NCBI GenBank assembly: GCA_964480565.1
Contig: CAYZSU010000081.1
Coordinates: 1-9,836, forward strand
Source: CAYZSU01 sp964480565
GTDB lineage: Bacteria > UBA10199 > 2-02-FULL-44-16 > JAAZCA01
Direction: 5' to 3'
Length of the DNA stretch: 9,836 nt
Below the pieces are notes generated by a model. It saw nothing but the letters and a program-made list of their open reading frames with translations, ran no database searches and was not told the origin of the DNA. Positions 1-6,615 of the stretch are shown in pieces. Position numbers and translations under genes: made by a program. Position 1 is the first letter of the stretch. Every line of letters starts with the position of its first letter.

Positions 1-1399
1 TCACATGGGATAAATCATAGTCTAAATCCAAATAATGATCATTAAATGTTGTATTTTGCTCTGGATCCAATACTTCTAAGAGTGCTGCAGATGGATCACC
101 GCGAAAATCCATGCTCATTTTATCCACTTCATCCAATAAAAATACTGGATTCGAAGATCCAGCCTTCTTCAAGCTTTGAATCATTTTACCGGGCATTGCA
201 CCGATATATGTCCGACGATGACCGCGAATTTCCGCTTCATCACGTACACCGCCTAAGCTTAAACGGATAAACTTGCGATTCATAGCTCGCGCAATAGAGC
301 GTCCCAAGGATGTTTTACCAACTCCTGGAGGACCGACCAAACATAGAATCGGGCCCTTCATTTTTTCCACCAATGATCTAACAGCCAAGTATTCGACAAT
401 ACGTTCTTTGGGCTGATCTAATCCATAATGATCTTCATCTAACACTTTTTCCGCATCTTTAATATCCAACTTGTCGCGCGTCATTTCATTCCACGGCAAG
501 GATAATACCCAATCTATATAATTTCTTACCACAGTTGCTTCCGCTGACATGGGGCTCATCATTTTTAATTTTTTAATTTCTTTGGCAATTCGATCCTTTG
601 CTTCCTCGCTCATTTCCTTTTTCTTGGCTTTTTCTTCTAACTCTGCCACTTCTGTCTTAAACTCGTCGCGCTCGCCCAGCTCCTTTTGAATCGCACTCAT
701 TTGCTCATTGAGATAGTATTCACGTTGCGTTTTTTCCATTTGTTTTTTCACACGTGATCGAATGCGTCGCTCTACCTGTAAGATCTCAATTTCAGATTGC
801 ATCAATGACAATAATTTTTCCAGGCGTTCACTAGGTGCAATAATTTCTAAAATACTCTGTTTATCCGGCAACTTTAATGATAGATGCGCAACGATTGTAT
901 CTGCTAACCGTGATGGATCATCGATCGTAGATACTGAGGCAAGCATTTCAGGTGGAATTCGTTTATTTAATTTTACATATTGTTCAAATGTCGTTTTAAT
1001 GCCACGCATTAATGCTTCAATCTCCACTGTCACATTACCCTCATCCAAATAGCTTTCCGCTTCCACCAAAAAGAAATCTGGATTAGTAATATATTGTGAA
1101 ATACGTGCGCGCCGTTTACCCTCCACAAGCACTTTTACAGTACCATCTGGCAAACGCAATAATTGAATAATCGCAGCGAGTGTCCCTATTTTATAAATAT
1201 CTTCATGTTTGGGATCATTTGTTTTTGGGTTAATTTGCGCAGACAATAAAATATCTTTGTCCTTATTCATTGCTTCTTCTAAGGCTGCAATGGATTTTTC
1301 ACGTCCAACAAATAATGGCACCACCATATGTGGAAATACAACGATATCACGCAATGGCAGCAATGGTACAATTGTCTTTTCATGCTCAAAATCTGACAT
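1..1399 (-). CDS. lon: ATP-dependent protease Lon, N-terminal part (cut by left edge)
   Basis: Lon is a homo-oligomeric cytosolic AAA+ serine protease that unfolds and degrades damaged and regulatory proteins. About 466 N-terminal residues are visible on the minus strand, with no stop before the edge. The start gives MSDFEHEKTIVPLLPLRDIV, where LPLRDIVVFP is the typical opening of the Lon substrate-binding (LAN) domain (about residues 10-205). A charged coiled-coil linker follows, then the ATPase: Walker A GPPGVGKTS at about 356 and Walker B VFLLDEVDK near 419, the same positions as in E. coli Lon. The window ends just after the family's DHYLDLDYDLS motif, so sensor 2 and the Ser-Lys proteolytic domain lie outside. 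The ATG is preceded by a purine-rich AGAGGGGAAA ribosome site. It starts 29 bp after clpX and is probably cotranscribed with it. Nothing in the visible part looks damaged. Confidence 0.96.
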   Translation of the reverse strand, partial: MSDFEHEKTIVPLLPLRDIVVFPHMVVPLFVGREKSIAALEEAMNKDKDILLSAQINPKTNDPKHEDIYKIGTLAAIIQLLRLPDGTVKVLVEGKRRARISQYITNPDFFLVEAESYLDEGNVTVEIEALMRGIKTTFEQYVKLNKRIPPEMLASVSTIDDPSRLADTIVAHLSLKLPDKQSILEIIAPSERLEKLLSLMQSEIEILQVERRIRSRVKKQMEKTQREYYLNEQMSAIQKELGERDEFKTEVAELEEKAKKKEMSEEAKDRIAKEIKKLKMMSPMSAEATVVRNYIDWVLSLPWNEMTRDKLDIKDAEKVLDEDHYGLDQPKERIVEYLAVRSLVEKMKGPILCLVGPPGVGKTSLGRSIARAMNRKFIRLSLGGVRDEAEIRGHRRTYIGAMPGKMIQSLKKAGSSNPVFLLDEVDKMSMDFRGDPSAALLEVLDPEQNTTFNDHYLDLDYDLSHV

Positions 1400-1428
1400 T
1401 TACTTTCCCCTCTCTTAACAAACAGCGC

Positions 1429-2709
1429 TTATGCTGAATCGGCTTGTTGACTCTCATTATGATATAAAATCAATGGCTGTTTATCAGATAAAATAACATC
1501 TTCATCAATATGCACTTCTTTTACATTGTCTTTGGATGGTACATCGTACATTACATCCAACATTGTTTTTTCTAAAATTGACTTTAATCCTCTCGCACCG
1601 GATTTACGTCTAACACTTTCTGAAGCAACAGCATTGAGCGCATTGGCACTAAATTCCAATTTTACTTTTTCCATTTCAAATAAACGTTGATATTGCTTGA
1701 TCAATGCATTTTTAGGCTCTTTTAAGATGCGAATAAGAGCACCTTCATCCAATTCTTCCATCGTGCTGATTACTGGAATACGTCCTAAAAATTCTGGAAT
1801 TAACCCAAATTTAAGCAAGTCTTCTGCCTGTGTTTCTCGGAGTAATTCACCTAGTTTTTTATCAGTTTTCCCTTTAACATCAGCCCCAAAACCCAATTTT
1901 TTCTCACCAATGCGACGCTCCACAATATCTTCCAAACCAACAAAGGTACCCCCACAAATAAATAAAATATTGCTGGTATCCACATGAATAAATTCCTGTT
2001 GTGGATGCTTGCGTCCACCTTTTGGCGGAATGCTAGCCACAGTACCTTCAATAAGCTTTAATAGTGCCTGCTGCACACCCTCACCGGATACATCGCGTGT
2101 AATGGATGGGTTTTCTGATTTTCTCGTAATTTTATCGATTTCATCAACATATATAATGCCACGCTCCGCGCGTGTTTTATCAAAATCTGCGGATTGCAGT
2201 AAGCTCAATACAATATTTTCAACGTCTTCGCCCACATAGCCTGCTTCTGTCAGCGTCGTCGCATCTGCAATGGCAAATGGCACCTTTAAAAAACGAGCTA
2301 ATGTTTGCGCTAACAATGTTTTGCCCGTTCCTGTCGGTCCAATTAGTAATATATTGGATTTTTGAATCTCCACATCATCTTTTTGCGCATGAACACTATG
2401 CTCAATGCGCTTATAGTGATTATGCACAGAAACTGACAATACCTTCTTCGCATAATCTTGACCAATCACATATTGATCTAAAAATGTTTTAATTTCCTGA
2501 GGTTTTGGAATGGCTAAATGCTCACTAGTCACATTTCGTGGCATTTGCGTATCTTCAACAATGATGTCATTGCATAGTTCAATACATTCATTGCAAATAT
2601 ACACTGTTGGGCCAGCAATTAGCTTACGAACCTCTTGCTGGGTTTTACCGCAAAATGAGCAGGTTAACTGGTTGGGATCATCCGGATGATCATCTTTTCT
2701 ATATGGCAT
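1429..2709 (-). CDS. clpX: ClpX, ATP-dependent unfoldase subunit of ClpXP
   Basis: ClpX is the hexameric AAA+ unfoldase that recognises tagged substrates and feeds them into ClpP in the cytosol. The 426 residues match full family length. The N-terminal zinc-binding domain shows C17-x2-C20 and C39-x2-C42. The ATPase shows Walker A GPTGTGKT (124-131), pore loop GYVGE (157-161), Walker B IIYVDE (185-190), the substrate-gripping RKH loop (233-235) and a sensor-2 GARGLKS motif near 375. The ClpP-docking tripeptide is LGF (272-274) instead of the commoner IGF; hydrophobic-Gly-Phe is the accepted pattern, so docking should be kept. The start has an AAGGAT ribosome site 7 nt upstream, inside the 9-bp gap after clpP and its 3' end. 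Tight packing between clpP and lon supports one operon. Confidence 0.98.
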   Translation of the reverse strand: MPYRKDDHPDDPNQLTCSFCGKTQQEVRKLIAGPTVYICNECIELCNDIIVEDTQMPRNVTSEHLAIPKPQEIKTFLDQYVIGQDYAKKVLSVSVHNHYKRIEHSVHAQKDDVEIQKSNILLIGPTGTGKTLLAQTLARFLKVPFAIADATTLTEAGYVGEDVENIVLSLLQSADFDKTRAERGIIYVDEIDKITRKSENPSITRDVSGEGVQQALLKLIEGTVASIPPKGGRKHPQQEFIHVDTSNILFICGGTFVGLEDIVERRIGEKKLGFGADVKGKTDKKLGELLRETQAEDLLKFGLIPEFLGRIPVISTMEELDEGALIRILKEPKNALIKQYQRLFEMEKVKLEFSANALNAVASESVRRKSGARGLKSILEKTMLDVMYDVPSKDNVKEVHIDEDVILSDKQPLILYHNESQQADSA

Positions 2710-2718
2710 TGTATATCC

Positions 2719-3369
2719 TTACTTATCGCGCGTCTTTTTTTTCTTTTTTACAGGTTTTTGCTTAACCGCCACTTTATCCGGACGATAAGTCACTACTTTA
2801 TCGACCAACCCATATGCCACACCTTCATCACCACTCATAAAAAAATCACGATCTGTATCCATCGCAATATCACTGAGTTTTTTGTTCGTGTGAACTGATA
2901 AAATCTCATTTAAGCGCTCCCGCATACGCAAAATTTCTTTGGCTTGAATGGCAATATCCGAGGCTTGCCCTTGAAACCCACCCATGGGTTGATGGATCAT
3001 CATGCGCGCATGTGGCAAAGCAAAACGTTTATCCTTTGCACCTGCAGCTAATAAGACCGCCCCCATACTAGCGGCTTGTCCCATACATAATGTAGACACT
3101 TCCGGTTTGATATACTGCATGGTATCATAAATGGCTAATCCAGCAGTCACAACACCGCCTGGACTATTAATATAAAGATGTATATCCTTATCTGGATCTT
3201 CAGATTCTAAAAAAAGCAATTGGGCAATAATTAAATTCGCCAGTTCATCTGTAATAGGTGATCCAATAAATATGATACGATCTTTTAACAAGCGAGAATA
3301 AATATCATAGGCACGTTCACCACGATGCGTATGCTCAATTACCATAGGAACGAGTTCATTTGTGATCAT
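2719..3369 (-). CDS. clpP: ClpP, proteolytic subunit of Clp protease
   Basis: ClpP forms the double heptameric serine-protease chamber that cuts peptides delivered by ClpX or ClpA. The catalytic triad is visible as S101 (GQAASMGA), H126 (MMIHQPMGG) and D175 (TDRDFF), with the same spacings as E. coli ClpP (25 and 49 residues). The N-terminal LVPMVIEHTHRGERAYDIYS is the family's axial-loop region and is preceded by only five residues, so any propeptide is very short. The start has an AGAGG site 4 nt upstream of ATG. The 216-residue length is slightly above normal because of a lysine-rich tail after the usual end (residues about 195-216, with KKKKK). It lies 21 bp after tig and 9 bp before clpX. 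Confidence 0.98.
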   Translation of the reverse strand: MITNELVPMVIEHTHRGERAYDIYSRLLKDRIIFIGSPITDELANLIIAQLLFLESEDPDKDIHLYINSPGGVVTAGLAIYDTMQYIKPEVSTLCMGQAASMGAVLLAAGAKDKRFALPHARMMIHQPMGGFQGQASDIAIQAKEILRMRERLNEILSVHTNKKLSDIAMDTDRDFFMSGDEGVAYGLVDKVVTYRPDKVAVKQKPVKKKKKTRDK

Positions 3370-3390
3370 AATGCCTCTTTTTTAAAAATT

Positions 3391-4710
3391 TTATGAATTA
3401 TCGTCTTTTTTTGCGGTGATTTTATTAATTTTAGCGTTATTTATAACAAAATCAAGCGATTTTTCAAATACCAGTTCAGATTTAACGCCCTCTAATTTGT
3501 TCACTTTTTCTATCTCTGCTCTTAACTGTGATGCTGGTTGCTGATATTGTTTGGACATTTTTTCAAAATATGCATTGAGCTCATCATCCGTTACGCTGAT
3601 ATTTTGTACCTTTGTAATCGTGCCAACCAACATATATCCGCGCGCACGATCCGTGGCTTCCTTTAAGTTAGCGTTAACAAATTCTTTACTATCAAAACCT
3701 GAAGTATCAATATCCTGACCACGCTGTTTAAGCTCTTCCTTTAACTGCTCCAACATATTGCCAAGCTCTAAGTCCACTAATTTATATGGCACTTCCAAAT
3801 CCTGATGTAATTCAACAAGCTTACGCATGGCACTCTCCATAAGCGCCCCATGTCTTTTTTCTTTTAAATACTCCTGAACTCGCTGCTTAATATCATCTTT
3901 TAATGCATCAAATGTATCAAATTCCCCGGCTTCTTTGGCAAAGTCATCGTTTAATTCAGGCACAATTTTATGCCGAAGCTCAGTCACATCCACATTAAAG
4001 TCAGCTGTTTTTCCACCCAATGTATCTGACATATAATCAGCTGGATAGGTAATTTGAATTTGCCGCGTATCACCGGCCTGCATGCCCATGATTTTATCTT
4101 CAAACTCATCAAGCAATTGCTTACCACCCACATCCAAGACATAGTCTTCTGCTGAATTACCTTCAAAATCCTGACCATCCACAGTCCCATGAAAGTTAAT
4201 TCGTGCCACATACCCTTTTGCTAAAGTGGCACCATCTTCTGCAGGTTCCAGTTGAGTCATATAGGTTTGATAACGCTTTAATTCCTGCTCAACATATTCT
4301 TCTTTAAACAAATAGTTATCCTCTTCCAATTCCAATTCAAGGCCTTCACATTTATTTAATATCACTTCTGGATATACTTCAATCATCGCTTTATATTGAA
4401 AGGCATTATCCATCTCAGCGCTGGCCTCAAAATCTATTTGAGGTTGATCCAATGGCGCGACTTGTACCTGTGCAACAGCCTGTGGATAGGTGGATTTAAT
4501 CACTTCCGTTGTTGTTTGCGAATTCAACTCATGTGAATAGCGCTGTAGTAAAATTTGCTCTGGCACCTTGCCTGCACGAAAGCCCGGCACTTTCACCTCT
4601 TTGCGCATTTTAACCAATACTTGCCTTCTAATTTGATTTACCATCTCTGCAGGCACATCCACAGTAATGGTACGGCGCACCTGACTCACATTTTCCATGT
4701 TCGCTTTCAT
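3391..4710 (-). CDS. tig: Trigger factor, ribosome-associated folding chaperone / peptidyl-prolyl isomerase
   Basis: Trigger factor binds near the ribosomal exit tunnel, shelters nascent chains, and has an FKBP-like prolyl isomerase domain. The 439 residues cover the full family length. The ribosome-binding signature GFRAGKVP sits at 43-50, the same position as in E. coli. The FKBP-like domain is at about 166-248 (YVARINFHGTVDGQDFEG, then GGKTADFNVDVTEL), and the helical C-terminal arms fill about 250-425. In the isomerase domain the E. coli IPGFE segment reads LDEFE here, so isomerase activity may be weakened; chaperone function does not need it. The first ATG is chosen because GGAGG lies 5 nt upstream; a second ATG four codons later is too far from it. 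It follows tRNA-Leu by 25 bp and heads the protease operon. Confidence 0.97.
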   Translation of the reverse strand: MKANMENVSQVRRTITVDVPAEMVNQIRRQVLVKMRKEVKVPGFRAGKVPEQILLQRYSHELNSQTTTEVIKSTYPQAVAQVQVAPLDQPQIDFEASAEMDNAFQYKAMIEVYPEVILNKCEGLELELEEDNYLFKEEYVEQELKRYQTYMTQLEPAEDGATLAKGYVARINFHGTVDGQDFEGNSAEDYVLDVGGKQLLDEFEDKIMGMQAGDTRQIQITYPADYMSDTLGGKTADFNVDVTELRHKIVPELNDDFAKEAGEFDTFDALKDDIKQRVQEYLKEKRHGALMESAMRKLVELHQDLEVPYKLVDLELGNMLEQLKEELKQRGQDIDTSGFDSKEFVNANLKEATDRARGYMLVGTITKVQNISVTDDELNAYFEKMSKQYQQPASQLRAEIEKVNKLEGVKSELVFEKSLDFVINNAKINKITAKKDDNS

Positions 4711-4735
4711 TATTCCTCCAATACATGATTAATTG

Positions 4736-4817
4736 TGCGAGAAGGGGGACTCGAACCCCCACGAATTGCTTCACTAGATCCTAAGTCTAGCGCGTCTGCC
4801 AATTCCGCCACCCTCGC
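4736..4817 (-). tRNA. tRNA-Leu, anticodon UAG
   Basis: The minus strand folds as a class II tRNA of 82 nt. The acceptor stem GCGAGGG pairs with TTCTCGC (two G-U pairs) and the discriminator base is A. The anticodon stem CTAGA/TCTAG encloses loop CTTAGGA, giving anticodon UAG (window 4781-4783), which reads CUA/CUN leucine codons. A long variable arm follows, and the T arm GGGGGTTCGAGTCCCCC is perfect. The 3' side continues CAATTA, so CCA is not encoded and must be added by the CCA-adding enzyme. The gene lies 25 bp upstream of tig on the same strand with no obvious terminator between, so it may be processed out of the tig transcript. Confidence 0.97.
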
Positions 4818-4832
4818 ATAAAAAGGAGGCAT

Positions 4833-4861
4833 AACTTAACGACAATTGACATAATTATCAA
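4833..4861 (-). promoter_or_regulatory. Candidate sigma-70 promoter for tRNA-Leu / tig operon
   Basis: On the minus strand, TTGATA (-35, five of six consensus positions) is followed after exactly 17 bp by TAAGTT (a weak -10). The predicted start falls roughly 9 bp before the mature tRNA 5' end, a normal leader for a tRNA gene. Long A/T tracts further upstream (about 4862-4965) could act as an UP element. The -10 match is poor, so this is a position-based proposal. Confidence 0.4.
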
Positions 4862-4977
4862 GAAAAAGGATGAAATAAAGCCATTTTTTTGATTTTTTAT
4901 GTATTTTTGAATAATTCGCATCACACTGCATCAACTAAAATATAAATTATATAACTTTTTTTCGAGAAGTAATTAAT

Positions 4978-5028
4978 GGAATTGTTAAAAAATAGCTGTT
5001 TTAGGACGCATTCAAAAATGTTCAGATT
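4978..5028 (-). repeat. Copy C of the repeat family (right-end segment)
   Basis: Read on the minus strand, this 51-bp segment aligns without gaps to 8654-8704 and 8719-8769. Shared blocks include AATCTG, ACATTTTTGAA and CTATTTTTTAACA. Its terminus GGAATTGTT (plus strand) corresponds to the element terminus GGGACTGTT. On the plus strand the sequence continues into a palindromic stretch up to about 5081 that ends in AATCCC, so this may be a short diverged complete element of about 104 bp. Confidence 0.7.
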
Positions 5029-5067
5029 CAAGACAAACCGAAAGTTCAATTCCGAAAATGAACATTT
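5016..5067. repeat. Inverted repeat (9-bp arms, 34-nt loop)
   Basis: AAATGTTCA at 5016-5024 is perfectly complementary to TGAACATTT at 5059-5067. It lies inside or just beside repeat copy C and probably represents its palindromic core. Confidence 0.6.
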
Positions 5068-5149
5068 GGACGGAAAATCCCATTAGTGCATTTTCACTAA
5101 GCCCCTTATTATTTCGCATTTCTTGATTGAGTATGCTAATTCATCTATT

Positions 5150-5701
5150 ATGATACATTTATACACTGTTTTTGTCATCATCCCCTTGCGATGCCTGGCA
5201 CACTTTATTGGCATTACTTTATATTATATTGAGTCAGCTGCTGATTATACGATTGGCCGACATCGAAAAACAGAGTATATTCGCGCTGGAAAATGCAATC
5301 AATGCGGTCATTGCTGTGAAGAAATCGGCTTGGTAATACCAAAGAGCATGTCATCAGATCATTGGATAATTCGCATATTTGCATGGTTTCACCGTCACAT
5401 AATGAACTTTTCACCCATTGGTGATGACGACCACATGATCATCTATCAATGCAATTATTTTAAATATAATGCGAAAAAGCAGAAAAAAACATGTACTATT
5501 TACCCATTTCGCCACCGTTTATGCCGAACATACCCCATCACACCGCTTTTTGATCGTCCACACCTTCGGTATTCATGTGGATTTTACTTTATCCCCAAAC
5601 ATGCCCAAAAAAAACAATGTGAATTCATGAAAAAATTACCCAAAAGCAGTGGAAAACCATTTAGCGCCATTTTAAAACAGAATGAAACTATTGAAAAATA
5701 G
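5150..5701 (+). CDS. YkgJ-type cysteine-cluster protein (putative Zn/Fe-chelating domain)
   Basis: The 183-residue product carries the YkgJ-family (PF03692) signature CNQCGHCC at 49-56, followed by spaced cysteines C101 (YQCNYF), C115 (TCTIYPFRHRLCRTYP, also C125), C143 and C157. This Cys layout is thought to bind zinc or iron; the family's cellular role is unknown. Residues 1-29 are hydrophobic and could be a membrane anchor, so the Cys domain may face the cytosol. The start is uncertain: neither the ATG at 5150 nor the in-frame TTG at 5123 has a ribosome site. A TTGATT-17-TATTAT promoter-like pair overlaps them, which would even allow a TTG start at 5186. The last six codons and the stop lie inside a repeat copy starting at 5684. 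The gene is divergent from tRNA-Leu/tig and stands 224 bp before the DUF192 gene. Confidence 0.85.
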   Translation: MIHLYTVFVIIPLRCLAHFIGITLYYIESAADYTIGRHRKTEYIRAGKCNQCGHCCEEIGLVIPKSMSSDHWIIRIFAWFHRHIMNFSPIGDDDHMIIYQCNYFKYNAKKQKKTCTIYPFRHRLCRTYPITPLFDRPHLRYSCGFYFIPKHAQKKQCEFMKKLPKSSGKPFSAILKQNETIEK

Positions 5702-5736
5702 ATATTTTAGAACATGCTTAAAAATACCCAATGATT
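5684..5736 (-). repeat. Copy D of the repeat family, overlapping the stop codon of the YkgJ gene
   Basis: The reverse complement resembles 8654-8704 with two extra bases. It shares AATC, TATTTTTAA, TAAAATA and CTATTTTTCAA, and its terminal 18 bp (5684-5701) match the corresponding end of the 8554-8704 element at 14 of 18 positions. The TAG stop of the upstream gene is the TAG of the conserved AAATAG block. Confidence 0.65.
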
Positions 5737-5925
5737 TCACGAAAAGCACCCATTTCATTGCTTCAATTGCTTAAAAATAAATCTGAGAATGAATAATGGA
5801 ACTGCCCTCAAAATGAATATTGCCAAACCCATACCATTATTGTAATAGATTCCCACGGGCAAGCCCTTAAAAATAGACAACAATCCATTTAAAGCTGATA
5901 TTGTTTTAATAATAGGAGACTTCAA
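5702..5925. other. Intergenic region with repeat remnants
   Basis: No gene is visible. After repeat copy D, GCTTAAAAATA occurs twice (about 5716 and 5769). GGGC/GCCC near 5858-5867 followed by TTAAAAATAGACAACAATCC resembles an internally deleted repeat copy in plus orientation, or a weak terminator. The DUF192 promoter should lie in the last 80 bp. TAGACA then 17 bp then GATATT near 5874 is the best but poor candidate. Confidence 0.45.
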
Positions 5926-6438
5926 ATGCTATTCAAATTATTATTTCCTTTATTCACTATATGCTGTTTAATTTCCTGCCATGGCGTTGACATGACAGAT
6001 TTTGAAAATAATACCAATGACAGTCAAGCCATTGCAAACACGACTGACAACCCCTTACAACCAAGCACTTCAATGACAATGGTATCGATCAATGATATAT
6101 CTTTTACGGTTGAAATCGCAAATACAGATGAAACACGTGCCAATGGACTCATGCACCGCGAATCATTACCCGCTAAAACCGGCATGTGGTTTATATTCGA
6201 TGCATCCGATAACTATTCATTTTGGATGAAGGATACGCTCATTCCATTGGATATTATCTTTGTAGACGATCAAATGACCATTGTGGACATTATCTATGAT
6301 ACAACCCCCCAATCAACAGAGTTGTTAAGTAGCAATACAGAATTTCAATTTGTACTGGAACTCAATGCACATGAGGCCAATGAATATGGCATTGAAATTG
6401 GCAATACAGTTACATTGCACTTGGGCAATCAAAAATGA
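5926..6438 (+). CDS. DUF192 family lipoprotein
   Basis: The 170-residue product begins with a lipoprotein signal: a hydrophobic stretch (2-17) ending in lipobox LISC with C18 as the acylated residue, so the mature protein should sit on a membrane facing the periplasm or outside. A polar, Asn/Asp-rich linker (about 20-50) leads to a DUF192 domain (PF02643, about 52-167). This shows the family marks RANGLMHRESLP (71-82), GMWFIFD (86-92) and SFWMKDTLIPLDIIFVD (98-114). DUF192 proteins are small beta-rich domains, often exported, and no reaction is established for them. AGGAGA lies about 8 nt upstream of the ATG, making this start secure. A CCCC-TTAT-GGGG hairpin (6461-6472) lies just downstream but lacks a T tract. 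The histidine kinase follows on the same strand after 177 bp. Confidence 0.9.
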   Translation: MLFKLLFPLFTICCLISCHGVDMTDFENNTNDSQAIANTTDNPLQPSTSMTMVSINDISFTVEIANTDETRANGLMHRESLPAKTGMWFIFDASDNYSFWMKDTLIPLDIIFVDDQMTIVDIIYDTTPQSTELLSSNTEFQFVLELNAHEANEYGIEIGNTVTLHLGNQK

Positions 6439-6567
6439 ATATTTTACAACCAATTCCACACCCCTTATGGGGCGTATAATCTCCACAGCGACGCATATCC
6501 TCACGGAATACCACAAATTTTCACATTGTATTTCAATGAGTTAGCAAACAATCCGATTATTATAGTA

Positions 6568-6595
6568 TTGGCATATCATTTGCATTCCTTAAGAT
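6568..6595 (+). promoter_or_regulatory. Candidate promoter for the histidine kinase gene
   Basis: TTGGCA (five of six -35 positions) is followed after 16 bp by TAAGAT (four of six -10 positions). Transcription would begin near 6602, just ahead of the GGGGGA ribosome site at 6607-6612. It suggests the kinase can be expressed separately from the lipoprotein. Confidence 0.35.
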
Positions 6596-6615
6596 ATCAA
6601 CTTATCGGGGGATAT

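Larger units (their letters stand above)
4818..5149. other. Divergent intergenic region between tRNA-Leu/tig and the YkgJ gene
   Basis: This stretch of about 330 bp holds no convincing gene. Its left part (4862-4965) is very A/T rich and probably contains the tRNA/tig promoter and upstream elements. Its right part (4978-5100) is repeat-derived: a right-end copy of the window's repeat family, a 9-bp inverted repeat, and a small TTAGTG/CACTAA hairpin at 5083-5100. At 5123-5151 TTGATT, 17 bp and TATTAT form a promoter-like pair on the plus strand, although it overlaps the likely start of the next gene. A consensus TTGACA on the plus strand near 4845 has no good -10 partner. Confidence 0.6.

Noticed and set aside
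46..1418. Plus-strand open frames opposite lon
   Set aside because: The minus strand encodes conserved Lon motifs throughout, so these are shadows.
1894..1902. LGF instead of IGF in the ClpX docking loop as a sign of altered ClpP pairing
   Set aside because: Hydrophobic-Gly-Phe variation is normal in the family and clpP is adjacent, so it is not evidence of altered function.
4845..4875. Plus-strand TTGACA as a promoter toward the YkgJ gene
   Set aside because: No reasonable -10 hexamer occurs at 16-18 bp, and the site lies about 300 bp from the gene.
4977..5087. Small plus-strand open frame of about 36 codons starting at ATG 4977
   Set aside because: It coincides with repeat copy C and its palindrome and has no ribosome site or protein-like pattern.
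6526..6615. Longer kinase start at a TTG codon
   Set aside because: The extra 30 residues have no ribosome site, whereas the ATG at 6616 has GGGGGA in front; a candidate promoter also lies within the extension.
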